Assembly (NCBI GenBank): GCA_019637155.1
Contig: JAHBWE010000016.1
Span: forward strand, 238,120 to 302,119
Direction of reading: 5' to 3'
Length of the DNA: 64,000 nucleotides
Source: Labilithrix sp.
GTDB taxonomy: Bacteria > Myxococcota_A > Polyangia > Polyangiales > Polyangiaceae
Part shown: positions 1 through 10,349 of the stretch, piece after piece
How the letters are laid out: the number at the start of each line of letters is the position of its first letter
How positions within the stretch are numbered: the first letter of the stretch is position 1
Notes under the pieces: generated by a model
Databases searched by the model: none
Told to the model about the DNA's origin: nothing
The model's input: the letters and a program-made list of their open reading frames with translations, nothing else
Translations under genes and position numbers: made by a program

Positions 1-1245
1 GTCTCGGCGGAGCACTACCAGCTCCTCGGTGAGCTCGCGTCGGGGGGCATGGCGACGGTGTTCCTCGGGCGCCGCCGCTCGCGGCGGAGCCGCCAAGAGC
101 TCGTCGCGATCAAGAGCATGCGCCAGGAGCTCGCGGAGGACGAGGCGTTCGCGACGATGTTCCTCGACGAGGCGACGCTCACCTCGCGGATCAAACACCC
201 GAACGTCGTGCAGACGCTCGACGTCGCGTCCGAGGGCGGCAAGCTCCTCATCGTGATGGAGTACGTCGAGGGCATCTCCCTCTCGCGCCTCCTCGAGCTC
301 CTCATGCAGGCGCGCGGATCCATCCCGCCGCGGATCGTCGTCGCGATCGTGTGCGATCTCCTCCGCGGCCTCCACGCCGCGCACGAGCTCGTCGACGGGA
401 GCAATCGCCCGCTCTTCGTCGTGCATCGCGACGTGTCCCCGCAGAACGTGATCGTCGGCACCGACGGGGTCGCGCGCATCCTCGACTTCGGCGTCGCGAA
501 GGCGTCGTCGCAGCGGCACGTCACGATGCGCGGCGAGATCAAGGGCAAGCTCGCGTACATGCCGCCCGAGCAAGCGCTCGGGGAGATGGTCGATCGTCGC
601 TCCGACGTCTACGCCGCGGGCGTCGTGCTGTGGGAGACGCTCGTCGGCCGGCGGCTCTTCGACGCGCGGAGCGAAGAGGAGCTCGTGCGGCAGATCTTCG
701 ACGCCCAGATCGATCCCCCGAGCCTCGTCGCCGACGAGCCGATCCCCTCCGCGGTCGATCGCGTCTGCCTCCGCGCGCTCACGCACGCGCGCGAGGGGCG
801 CTGGTCCACCGCAGAGGAGATGGCCGACGCGCTCGCGGCGGCGCTGTCGCCCGCGCATCGCGAGGACGTCTCCGCCTTCGTCCGGCGCACGGCGGCGGCC
901 GACCTGCACGAGCGCGCCCGTCACGTCCAGGACCTCGAGCAGAACGCGGGCGCCCTCGACGCCGAGACCCAGACCCTGCAGCACATCCTCACCGGCCGCG
1001 CCGAGCGCACCGCCCGCGGGGTCCCCTCCGCCCCGCCGCCGCCGACGTCGCGCCGTCCCACGACGGCGGAGCATGTGCGCATGCCCGCGGCCACGCCGCG
1101 GCGCGAGTCGTCGCGGTCCACCCAGCGCCGCGAAGCACGCCGAAAACGGCGGCGAATGCGGCTCGTCCTCGGGTTCGTCACCGGGATCCTCGTCATTCTG
1201 GTCCTGATGCTCGCCGCCCTCATCCTGGGGCGTCACGCCAGCTAG
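1..1245 (+). CDS. Membrane-anchored Ser/Thr protein kinase, 5' end missing
   Basis: Eukaryote-type Ser/Thr kinase that would phosphorylate unidentified partners at the cytoplasmic face of the inner membrane. The frame is open at base 1, so the start lies upstream of the window. The ATG at 49 falls inside the glycine loop (GELASGGMATV, visible residues 10-20) and cannot be the start. Visible landmarks are the ATP-binding Lys38 in VAIK, the catalytic loop VHRDVSPQN (141-149), DFG (162-164) and PPEQ in place of APE. A Pro/Arg-rich linker of about 100 residues follows, then one hydrophobic span (about 388-410) just before the stop, so almost nothing lies outside the membrane. The Lys normally found in HRDxK is Ser here. 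The next kinase starts 20 bases downstream on the same strand. Confidence 0.93.
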   Translation, partial: VSAEHYQLLGELASGGMATVFLGRRRSRRSRQELVAIKSMRQELAEDEAFATMFLDEATLTSRIKHPNVVQTLDVASEGGKLLIVMEYVEGISLSRLLELLMQARGSIPPRIVVAIVCDLLRGLHAAHELVDGSNRPLFVVHRDVSPQNVIVGTDGVARILDFGVAKASSQRHVTMRGEIKGKLAYMPPEQALGEMVDRRSDVYAAGVVLWETLVGRRLFDARSEEELVRQIFDAQIDPPSLVADEPIPSAVDRVCLRALTHAREGRWSTAEEMADALAAALSPAHREDVSAFVRRTAAADLHERARHVQDLEQNAGALDAETQTLQHILTGRAERTARGVPSAPPPPTSRRPTTAEHVRMPAATPRRESSRSTQRREARRKRRRMRLVLGFVTGILVILVLMLAALILGRHAS

Positions 1246-1253
1246 AAGGCAGG

Positions 1254-1259
1254 TATAAT
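1254..1259 (+). promoter_or_regulatory. Perfect TATAAT -10 box next to the start codon
   Basis: TATAAT ends six bases before the ATG at 1266, so transcription would begin at or next to the A of the start codon. The GAGGG between box and ATG touches the ATG and is too close to act as a Shine-Dalgarno site. At 17-bp spacing the -35 position (1231-1236, CGTCAC) is a poor match. The inference is a leaderless transcript for the second kinase. Confidence 0.4.
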
Positions 1260-1265
1260 CGAGGG

Positions 1266-2685
<1,420 letters not shown>

Positions 2686-2711
<26 letters not shown>

Positions 2712-3648
2712 GCGCCGGACGGCGCGCTGCCTCCTCGGCGCGCTCGCGATCCTCGTCGTCACCAGCGCCGCCGCGGCCGAGCCGACCGCGGCGGAGCGCG
2801 AGACCGCGCGCACGCTCCTCCTCTCCGGCCGCGAGAAGAAGAAGAACGGACAGCACAAGGAGGCGCTCGCCGACTTCGAGAAGGCGCACGCGATCATGCA
2901 CGTCCCGACGACGGGGCTCGATCTCGGCAAGACGCAGGAGTCGCTCGGGCTCCTCGTCGAGGCGCGCGCGACCTTCCTCGAGTCGGCGCGGTTCCCGCCG
3001 CAAGCGAACGAGCCGACCGCGTTCAAGCGCGCGCGCGAGGAGGCGAAGAGCCGCGCCGACGCGATCACGCCGCGGCTCGCGACGCTCACGGTGACGGTCC
3101 CCGCCGGCGCGAAGGTGAAGCTCGACGACAGCGAGATGTCGGACGCGAGCGTCGGCGTGCCGCTCAAGGTGAACCCGGGCAAGCACCAGATCGTCGCGTC
3201 GACGTCGAGCGACGAGAAGCGCGCGAGCGTCGACCTCGCGGAGGGGGAGACGAAGGCGATCGAGCTCGACGTCGCGGGCGCGGCCGAGGCTCCGCCGCCC
3301 CCGCCGCCGAAGCCGAAGGCCACGACGACGACGACGAGCACGCTCGTGTGGATCGGCGGCGGCGTCGCGGCGGCGGGCGTCGTCGCCGGGAGCATCACCG
3401 GCATCATGGCGTTCAGCGCGAAGAGCGACGTGTCGACGCGCTGCGAGAACAACCGCTGTCCGCCGTCGGAGGACGCGAAGATCGATCAGGGGATGCTCTA
3501 CGGCAACATCTCGACCGTGTCGTTCATCGTCGCCGGCGTCGGCGCGGGGATCCTCGTCTACGGGCTCCTCAACCCTGCGAAGGTCGAGCAGGCCGCGTCG
3601 CGCCCGACGTTCTACGCGAGCCCGTTCGGCGTCGCGGGCACGTTCTAG
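2686..3648 (+). CDS. Secreted/envelope protein with TPR-like and PEGA-like regions
   Basis: 320 residues. A signal peptide (hydrophobic core about 15-30) precedes a helical TPR-like stretch (KEALADFEKAHA, about 55-75) and a beta-rich PEGA-like region (about 125-190) with the usual 'carbohydrate-type' pattern of short strands. A Pro/Lys/Thr linker and two hydrophobic segments (about 220-243 and 270-293) follow. Proteins of this layout are common in myxobacteria, often beside Ser/Thr kinases; no enzymatic motif is visible. GTG 2686 is taken as start, with GGAG three bases upstream; ATG 2698 is a good alternative. It overlaps the upstream kinase gene, which suggests translational coupling and a shared envelope role. 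Confidence 0.75.
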
Positions 3649-4628
3649 AGCGACCTCATCAGCACGAGCTTCGCGTGGACGGTGCGCGTCTTCTTCGCGC
3701 CGATGTCGGTGAGGTCGAACTCGGCGACGGTCGCGCCGGCGGCGACGTCGGCGCCGCTCGGCGATCCGGGCGCGTTCGACCGCGTGACGACCGCGGTCGG
3801 CTTGGCGGTGGGCGTGATCGGCTTCTTCGGATCGTTCCCGCTCGGGAGGACGACCTTCGACTCGACCGCGATCGTGAGCTCCGCGCGCTTCACGCCGCGC
3901 ATCTGGATCTTCGCGGACGCGAGCGACTTCACCGCGCGCGCGCGCACGTCCTCCCAGCCTTGCGCGCCGGCTTTGCCGGAGGCGCTCGACGACGTGAGCT
4001 TCAGGTCGACGACGATGCCGCGCTCGTCGATGACGGCGACGAACGTCGCGGTCCCTTGCTCCGGCGCGAAGCCCGCGTGCGTCGCGGCCTCGAGCGCGGT
4101 GATGACGGGGCCCTCCGGCCCGAGGCCGAGCGCGTGATCGCGGGCGCGGAGGGCGTCCTTCACCGCCTGCTCGGCGCGCTTGTCCTCGGGGATGTACATC
4201 GGATCGGCCGTCGCCGTCGTCGCCGCGCCGTTCGTCTCCGCCGATCCGGCGGGGAGAACGCCGCGGCCGAGGAACGGGTTGATCTGCCCCGGCGCCGCGA
4301 TGCCGAGCGACAACCCGGAGACGATCCAGGTCCCGTTGCTCGCGACCGGCGCCGGCTCGCTCGGCGGCGCCGGTTCGCTCGACGCCGCGCTCTCGGTCGT
4401 GCTCGGACCGGAAGAACCAGGGACCACCGCCATCGCGAGCGGGGCGCTCGGCGCGGGCGCGGCCGGCGCGGTGCTCGGCTCCGTGATGATCTCGTCGAAC
4501 CCGACCTCGAACGGCGTGTACGTGGGCGGCGCCGGCTCGACCGCCTCGACCGGCACCTCGATCCCGCGCACGAGCGCGAAGACGGCGACGTGGGCGAGCG
4601 CCGAGACGACGAGGACGCGGCGCAGCAT
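3645..4628 (-). CDS. TonB-like periplasmic protein with N-terminal anchor
   Basis: 327 residues. An N-terminal hydrophobic segment (about 5-22) anchors the protein. A Pro/Ala/Glu-rich spacer (about 30-100) follows, then a domain (about 165-260) whose pattern (GTATFVAVIDERGIVVDLKL, then a helix with paired Ala/Val) looks like the C-terminal domain of TonB/TolA-type proteins. That resemblance is by eye only. The C-terminal 65 residues are again low-complexity. The gene starts four bases after the stop of the ElbD-like gene and so is probably in the same transcript. Its 3' end overlaps the convergent PEGA-like gene by four bases. No ExbB/ExbD partner lies nearby, so energy transduction is not demonstrated. 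Confidence 0.6.
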   Translation of the reverse strand: MLRRVLVVSALAHVAVFALVRGIEVPVEAVEPAPPTYTPFEVGFDEIITEPSTAPAAPAPSAPLAMAVVPGSSGPSTTESAASSEPAPPSEPAPVASNGTWIVSGLSLGIAAPGQINPFLGRGVLPAGSAETNGAATTATADPMYIPEDKRAEQAVKDALRARDHALGLGPEGPVITALEAATHAGFAPEQGTATFVAVIDERGIVVDLKLTSSSASGKAGAQGWEDVRARAVKSLASAKIQMRGVKRAELTIAVESKVVLPSGNDPKKPITPTAKPTAVVTRSNAPGSPSGADVAAGATVAEFDLTDIGAKKTRTVHAKLVLMRSL

Positions 4629-4632
4629 GACT

Positions 4633-7600
4633 TCAGGATAGAGCGAAGACCTTCTGGAACGTCATCAGAAGGCTCACGTCGTTCGATTTGATCGCGCCGG
4701 AGAGGAACTCGGCGGGGCCGGGCGTGTACGCGTCGCGGACGATCTTCGTGAAGATCTCCGCGCTCGTCTTGAGGACGCAGTCGGCGGTGCCGCCGGCGGG
4801 CTTGCCGAGGGAGACCTTGCAGTCGTCCTTCGAGACGACCACCGTCCACTTCGCCATCTCGTCGCCGCCGAGGGTGAAATAGAAGGAGACCGGTTTGTCG
4901 ACCGCGTCCTTCTGGAACTTGCTCTCGAGCTCCGCGAAGAGCGTGACGAGCGGGTGCTCCTTCGGCTCGTTCTCCTCGAGCGTCTTGAGCCGCGCGCAGT
5001 CGAGGATGGTGCCGTCCTTGAGCGCCTGCACCGCGCGCCGCGCGAGCTTCGCGACCTCGCGCGACGCGTCGCCGGCGGAGAGGCCCTTCGTGAGGCGGCG
5101 CATGTCCGTCACCGCGATCGGCGGACCGATCCGCGCCTCGAGCTCGCGCTTGAGCGGGACCTTGCTCCCCTTCGGCATCGCCTCGCGCGTGCCGGAGAGG
5201 TAGAGCGGGAGGATGTCGACGCCGTAGGTCAGCGCGAGGTGTCCGAGCAGCGGCTTGAACTCGTGGAGGTCGCCGTCGGTCGAGCGCGTGCCCTCCGGGA
5301 AGATGAGCATCGTTTTGCCGCTCGAGAGGATCTCGCCCGCCTGCCGCTCGCTCGCGCGGAGGCCGCCCTTGCGGTCGACCGCCTTCAGGTTGGTGAGGTT
5401 CTCGAAGAAGGCGCGCTGGAGCGAGTTCTTCTCGAAGAAGTAGTCCTGCGCCGCGAGGGTGGTGATGTCCTCGCCGTACTTGCCGAGCGCGTGCCGCACG
5501 AAGCCCATGTCGAGGTGGGAGCCGTGGTTCGCGACGACGATCGTGTTGCGGTTGTGCGGGATGAACGCGCGCCCGACGATGTTCGAGCGCATCACGTCGC
5601 CGTAGAACATGTCCTGGAAGACGCCGATGAGCCTCTTCCCGCGCTCCTGGATCGGAGACGGGAGCACGATCGGTTTGTTGCCGTCGTCGTCCTCTTTACG
5701 GCCCTCGATCGCGTAGCGCGACTTCACGATCTGCTGCGGGCGCAGCGACGCGCGCTCGGTGCCGACGAGGTTCTCGACGTCCGCGACCGTGCGGCACGCC
5801 TGGAGCTGCTTCGGCTCGATCGCGCCGTACTTCGCCTCGAGCGCGACGAGGAGCTCCGTGAGCGAGAGCGAGTCGAACGCGAGGTCGTCCGCCATCGTGC
5901 TCTCGCCGTGGATCTCGGCGGCCTTCTTGCCCTTCACCGCCGCGATCGCGATCCGGACCGGGCTCGAAGGCGCGTCGCCCTCCTCCGGCCGCGCCGTCGC
6001 CGCGATCATCCGCTCGAGGATCGCGCGCGCCTCGTTGCGCTTTACCTTGCGCGTCGCCGTCTTCGGGAGCGGCGCGTCGTACAGGTGCATGATCGCGGGC
6101 TGGCGTCCGTACGGCAGCTTCGCGATCGCGGAGCGGAGCGCGCCCATCGCGCGGTCGTTGCGCGCGCCGCGATCGATCGACTCGTCCTCCTCTGGCACCG
6201 CGATGCACGCGACGCGCTCGCCGCCGGAGCGGCCCTTCACGCCGACGATCGCGATCTCGAGGAGGTGGGGGACCTTCCCGAGCATCCGCTCGATGTCGTC
6301 GGGGTACACGTTCTCGCCGGTGGACGTGACGATGACGTCCTTCACGCGACCGACGATCTGGAGGCGGCCCTGGCGATCGAGCTTGCCGAGGTCGCCGGTG
6401 TGGAGCCAGCCGTCGTCGGTGAGCACCGCCTTCGTCGCGTCGAGGTCGGTGTAGCCCGCCATCACGTTCGGGCCCTTCGCGAGCACCTCGCCGACGCCGT
6501 TGTCGTCGGGGGAGTCGATCTTGATCTCGACGCCGGGGATCGCCTTGCCGACCTGGCCCGGCGGCGAGCCCGGCTTCGCGACGGTGAGCACCGGCGCGGC
6601 CTCGGTGAGGCCGTAGCCCTCGGTGAGCTTGAGGCCGATGCCGCTGAAGAGCTGCTGCGTCTCCTTCGGGAGCGCGGCGCCGCCGGAGATGAGGTAGCGG
6701 ATGTTGCCGCCGAGCCCGTCGTGGACGGGGCCGAAGAGGACCTTGCCGAGATCGATGCCGGTGCCCTTCGAGAGCTGGCGGTTCAGGTCCGCCATCACGT
6801 CGAAGAGCTTCTCCACGATCGGGCCCTTCGCCGACACCTGCGAGAGGATGCGGCGCTCGAGGAGCTGCCACACCGCGGGCACGCCGACCATCGCGGTGAC
6901 GCGCGCGTCCTTGAGGCCCTGCGAGACGCGGCCGCCCGAGAGCTCGTCGAGGTAGACGACGCGCGCGCCGCGCGAGAAGGGGAGGAGCATGCCGCACGTG
7001 AACTCGAACGTGTGGTGGAGCGGGAGCACGCTGAGGAGTCGATCGCCGCCGGAGAGCGGGAACAGCGGCGCGAGCGCGGCGATGAGGGAGGTGAAGTTCG
7101 CGTGCGTGAGCATGACGCCCTTCGGCCGCCCCGTCGTCCCGCTCGTGTAGATGAGGCTCGCGACGTCGTCGTCGTCCACGTCCACGTCCGGGCGCGCGAG
7201 GGTCTCGTCGGCGGCGGTGACGTCGGCGAGGAGATGGGTGGAGAGGTCGCCGAGCGTGTCGCCGAGGCGCTTCTTCACCTCGTCGTCCCAGCAGACGATC
7301 TTCGCCTCGCTCTCCTTCACGACGTTCGCGAACAGCGCCGGCTCGAGCGCGGGATCGATCGGCACCGCGGTGCCGCCCGCGCGGACGATGCCGAAGAACG
7401 CGATCGCCCAGTCGGGGTGGTTGTGGCCGGAGAGGACGACGCGATCGCCCTTCGAGAGCCCGAGCTTCACGAGGCGCGCGGCGGCGGCGTTCGCGCGCGC
7501 CCGCACGTCGAGGTACGTGACGCGCGCGATGCCGTCGTCCTCGAGGCGGCCGAAGGCGAGCGCGTGCTCGTGGCGCTCCGCCATCTGGTCGACGAGCGAC

Positions 7601-9309
7601 GCGAGCGTGTCGTGGGACTTGAGCGGCTTCAGCTCGCGCTTGTAGCGCTCATCCATCCACGGGATGACGCGCTTCTCCATCGCGGGCATGTGCTGATGGA
7701 ACCAGTAGTCGGGCCAATCGAGCTTCTCCGGCGCCCAGGGGAGCTTCGCGCGGTCCTCCTCGCTCATGCGCGCGTAGGCGGCGCGCGTGTTGGCGCACGA
7801 GAACGGGCCCTTCGCGTCGGTCGTGAACGGCGCGAAGAGGCGGAGGATGAAGTCGACGCGCTCGCTCTGCGCCGCGGCGGACTCGAGCGCCTTCGCGGTG
7901 GGCTTCGCGACGCCCCTGAGCGGCCCCGGCGCGGAGCCGATCGCCTTCGACGCGGCGCGCGCGAGCTTGCCGATCGCGCCGGCGCCGTACGCGTTGTAGC
8001 GGTCCATCGTGACCGCGGCGGGCTCCATGTACGCGTGGAAGACGTTCGCGACCGGGTTCCCCTTCGCGCGGCGCTTGAAGTACTGCCGCTTGTAGAGGCC
8101 GGTGAGCTCGCCGCTGCGCTCGGCGGTGAAGAGGTTCGAGTCGCTCGTGCCGTACTGGTAGACGGGCTTCGCGGTGCCCTCGAGCATCTCCGCGAGCGTG
8201 ATGACCATGCCGTAGCAGACGATGTCGGCGGGGACGAAGTCGAGGACGCCCTTGCCGAGCGGCACCTGGTGCACGCCGCGCATCGCGAGGTAGATGATCG
8301 GCGCGGAGGTGCCGATGCCCTCGTTCCAGCCGGGGAACGGGAAGGCGAGCGTGCTCTCGCAGCAGGCGGGGCGCGCGATGGTGTAGCGGATGCCGGAGCG
8401 GGCGAGGATCTGCTCGCCGATGCTCTTCGTGTACGTGTAGATGTTGGGCCAGCCCCAGTGCTCGGCGCGCTCGAGCCCCGCCGCGACGAGGCGGTCGGAC
8501 ACGAATTTGCGCTTCACGTTCTTGAGCTCGGCCTCGAGCGGCACGCCCATCGTCGGCTCGCCGCGGCGGACGAGGTTCTTCGTCGCCTTCTCGAGGAACT
8601 CGCTCTGGCGGAACGCGTCTTCGCAGCGGCTCTTCGCCTGCGCGATGATGTCGAGGCAGTCGGTGATCTCGCGCTCGGGATCCCACAGCTCGCGCCCGAG
8701 CTCGTCCGCGCGGGGGAACGGATACGTCGTGCCGGGGGCCTCTTCGAGGATGAGGCCCTGCCGGTTGCCGACGACGTAGCAGGTCGACGTGTGCATGAGC
8801 GGCACGTCGCCGAGCGCGCGCACGAGGGCGACGAGGTTCTGCGCGCCGAACGCGTTCGTGTCGAGCGCCTCGTCGAGCGGCGGGTTGAAGTCGACGACGC
8901 CGGCGACGTTGACGACGCAGTCGACCTGTCCGCGCAGCGCCTCGACGTCGACGCCGCAGTTCTTCCGCGCGACGTCTCCGTCGATCGGGACGACCTTCTC
9001 GCGGAGGAAGGCCTCGAAGCCGTCGCCGTGCTGCTCCTTGAGCGGCTGCATCGCCTCGCTCGTCGCGATCGTGCTCCAGAAGCGCTCCTCGCTCGTCTCG
9101 GTCTTGGACTTGCGGACGAGGAGGTAGATCTTCCCGAGCTCGGGGTAGCGCGCGAGGATGAGGATCCAGAAGATCTTCCCGAGGAAGCCGGTGCCGCCGA
9201 GGATGAGGAGGCGCTTGCCTTTGAACTGGGCGCTGACGTCCAGCCGGGCCTGGGCCGCCGCGGGCGCGGCGGTTCCATTGATCCCGTTCGAGTGCACTTC
9301 TTGCGGCAT
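4633..9309 (-). CDS. elbD: ElbD-like multidomain ether-lipid synthesis enzyme (FAR-ligase-ACP-PlsC-SCP2)
   Basis: 1558 residues, five domains in one chain. (1) Fatty acyl reductase of the Male_sterility/NAD-binding type, about 30-560: GGTGFLG (38-44) and catalytic YTYTK (291-295). (2) AMP-dependent acyl ligase, about 565-1105: TSGTTGRPKG (722-731), EGYGLTEAAP, TGDLG, and Lys in the KVKRNEA tail. (3) Acyl carrier, about 1115-1185, with Ser1147 in DDLAFDSLSL for phosphopantetheine. (4) PlsC-type acyltransferase, about 1225-1435: NHGSHLD (1261-1267) and FPEGTR (1337-1342). (5) SCP2 sterol-carrier-like lipid-binding domain, about 1450-1558. The same set is known from the Myxococcus xanthus ether-lipid enzyme ElbD, which makes fatty alcohols and acyl-glycerol ethers; assignment here is by domain order from memory. 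All catalytic motifs look intact. The TonB-like gene follows after four bases. Confidence 0.85.
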   Translation of the reverse strand: MPQEVHSNGINGTAAPAAAQARLDVSAQFKGKRLLILGGTGFLGKIFWILILARYPELGKIYLLVRKSKTETSEERFWSTIATSEAMQPLKEQHGDGFEAFLREKVVPIDGDVARKNCGVDVEALRGQVDCVVNVAGVVDFNPPLDEALDTNAFGAQNLVALVRALGDVPLMHTSTCYVVGNRQGLILEEAPGTTYPFPRADELGRELWDPEREITDCLDIIAQAKSRCEDAFRQSEFLEKATKNLVRRGEPTMGVPLEAELKNVKRKFVSDRLVAAGLERAEHWGWPNIYTYTKSIGEQILARSGIRYTIARPACCESTLAFPFPGWNEGIGTSAPIIYLAMRGVHQVPLGKGVLDFVPADIVCYGMVITLAEMLEGTAKPVYQYGTSDSNLFTAERSGELTGLYKRQYFKRRAKGNPVANVFHAYMEPAAVTMDRYNAYGAGAIGKLARAASKAIGSAPGPLRGVAKPTAKALESAAAQSERVDFILRLFAPFTTDAKGPFSCANTRAAYARMSEEDRAKLPWAPEKLDWPDYWFHQHMPAMEKRVIPWMDERYKRELKPLKSHDTLASLVDQMAERHEHALAFGRLEDDGIARVTYLDVRARANAAAARLVKLGLSKGDRVVLSGHNHPDWAIAFFGIVRAGGTAVPIDPALEPALFANVVKESEAKIVCWDDEVKKRLGDTLGDLSTHLLADVTAADETLARPDVDVDDDDVASLIYTSGTTGRPKGVMLTHANFTSLIAALAPLFPLSGGDRLLSVLPLHHTFEFTCGMLLPFSRGARVVYLDELSGGRVSQGLKDARVTAMVGVPAVWQLLERRILSQVSAKGPIVEKLFDVMADLNRQLSKGTGIDLGKVLFGPVHDGLGGNIRYLISGGAALPKETQQLFSGIGLKLTEGYGLTEAAPVLTVAKPGSPPGQVGKAIPGVEIKIDSPDDNGVGEVLAKGPNVMAGYTDLDATKAVLTDDGWLHTGDLGKLDRQGRLQIVGRVKDVIVTSTGENVYPDDIERMLGKVPHLLEIAIVGVKGRSGGERVACIAVPEEDESIDRGARNDRAMGALRSAIAKLPYGRQPAIMHLYDAPLPKTATRKVKRNEARAILERMIAATARPEEGDAPSSPVRIAIAAVKGKKAAEIHGESTMADDLAFDSLSLTELLVALEAKYGAIEPKQLQACRTVADVENLVGTERASLRPQQIVKSRYAIEGRKEDDDGNKPIVLPSPIQERGKRLIGVFQDMFYGDVMRSNIVGRAFIPHNRNTIVVANHGSHLDMGFVRHALGKYGEDITTLAAQDYFFEKNSLQRAFFENLTNLKAVDRKGGLRASERQAGEILSSGKTMLIFPEGTRSTDGDLHEFKPLLGHLALTYGVDILPLYLSGTREAMPKGSKVPLKRELEARIGPPIAVTDMRRLTKGLSAGDASREVAKLARRAVQALKDGTILDCARLKTLEENEPKEHPLVTLFAELESKFQKDAVDKPVSFYFTLGGDEMAKWTVVVSKDDCKVSLGKPAGGTADCVLKTSAEIFTKIVRDAYTPGPAEFLSGAIKSNDVSLLMTFQKVFALS

Positions 9310-9386
9310 GGGTCCGCGTGCTTACCGCACACCCCAGGACGCGGCAATACGAGGGTGATGGCTCGAAATTGTTCGCGAATTTCGGG

Positions 9387-10349
9387 CTACTGCGAGCAGA
9401 AAAACAGGCCGACGCCGAGGCTGCCGCCCTCGCACTTGCCGTTCGTGCACGAGCCGAAGGTCCCGCACTCGACGTTGCGGGTGCAGGCGCCGCCCGGCGG
9501 GATCGTCACCCCGCACTTCTGGGTGTTCGGATCGCAGAACGCTCCGCGCACGCAAGCTCCCGTCGCCGCGCAGTCTTCGCCGACCTCCCCGAACGCGACG
9601 CACGTCGCGCCGCTGCCGCAGAGCGCGCCGGCCACGCAGCTGTTCTGCCCGTACCCCTCGCACGCCTCGCCGATCGCGCTGCGCTTCTTGCACACGCGCG
9701 GCTCGCCGCCCCTGCCGTAGCTGCAATAGAGGCCGTCGGCCTCCCAGCAGACCTCGCGGCGCGGGCCGTCGCCGCTCGCCGTCGTCGAGGTCGACGTGCC
9801 GTCGAACGGCGAGGTCGCCTTGTCGCCGAGGCACGTGTCGTTCTCCTTCGCGCGGACGTAGACGACGCACGTCCGGCTCGTGCCGCCGTCGGAGCTCGAC
9901 GAGAACACGCACTCCACGTCGCCGCTCGGATCCGGGGCGCACTCCGCGTCCGACTCGCAGACGGCGCCGGGCTGCTTCGTCCCGCTGCCGGTGCGCGTAT
10001 AGACGCCGTCGCACGTGTCGTCGACGGCCTTGCCGCCGAGGTCCTCGCAGAACGTCGGCGCCGACTGCGCGCTCCGGAGCGCGGCGAGGCAGGCGTCGGC
10101 GCGCGCGGCGTCGAACGCGACGTCCTCGGACGCGCCGCCGAGCGCGAGGAGCGCGCGGCACGTCCCGCCGTTGTACGTCTTGCCCTGCTTCGGACAGCAC
10201 GTGCCGCCGAGGATGTCGCAATACTCCGTCGCGAACGAGGACGTCGTGGCGCCGCCTCCTCCCGAGGTGCCGCCGCCCCCGCTGCACGCGACGATCGCGC
10301 TCGTGGTCGCGACGACGCCGAAGAAGAAGCTCCGAACGCGCGTCGTCAA
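9387..10349 (-). CDS. Cys-rich lipoprotein (second of a tandem pair)
   Basis: About 320 residues. The signal peptide ends in a lipobox (SAIVAC), followed by a Gly/Ser/Thr linker, then roughly 24 cysteines in short modules (CEGYG..C..GALC..GATC and similar). The spacing recalls the Dickkopf-type Cys-rich modules found in many myxobacterial surface proteins. There is no enzymatic motif; disulphide-rich surface binding is the likeliest role. No ATG fits. TTG 10349 shares two bases with the TGA of the upstream gene, and GTG 10355 is the alternative. The shared layout, including the KTYN..C motif, marks it as a paralogue of the gene just upstream, with which it is translationally coupled. Confidence 0.8.
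   Translation of the reverse strand: MTTRVRSFFFGVVATTSAIVACSGGGGTSGGGGATTSSFATEYCDILGGTCCPKQGKTYNGGTCRALLALGGASEDVAFDAARADACLAALRSAQSAPTFCEDLGGKAVDDTCDGVYTRTGSGTKQPGAVCESDAECAPDPSGDVECVFSSSSDGGTSRTCVVYVRAKENDTCLGDKATSPFDGTSTSTTASGDGPRREVCWEADGLYCSYGRGGEPRVCKKRSAIGEACEGYGQNSCVAGALCGSGATCVAFGEVGEDCAATGACVRGAFCDPNTQKCGVTIPPGGACTRNVECGTFGSCTNGKCEGGSLGVGLFFCSQ

Noticed and set aside
49..1245. Start of the first kinase at ATG 49
   Set aside because: It falls inside the glycine-rich ATP loop; the frame is open to the left edge, so the gene starts outside the window.
4954..9720. Plus-strand open frame of nearly 1600 codons opposite the ElbD-like gene
   Set aside because: It reads as an Arg/Val/Glu/Asp-rich string without motifs, the shadow of GC-rich third codon positions on the other strand; the minus-strand product has five intact domains.
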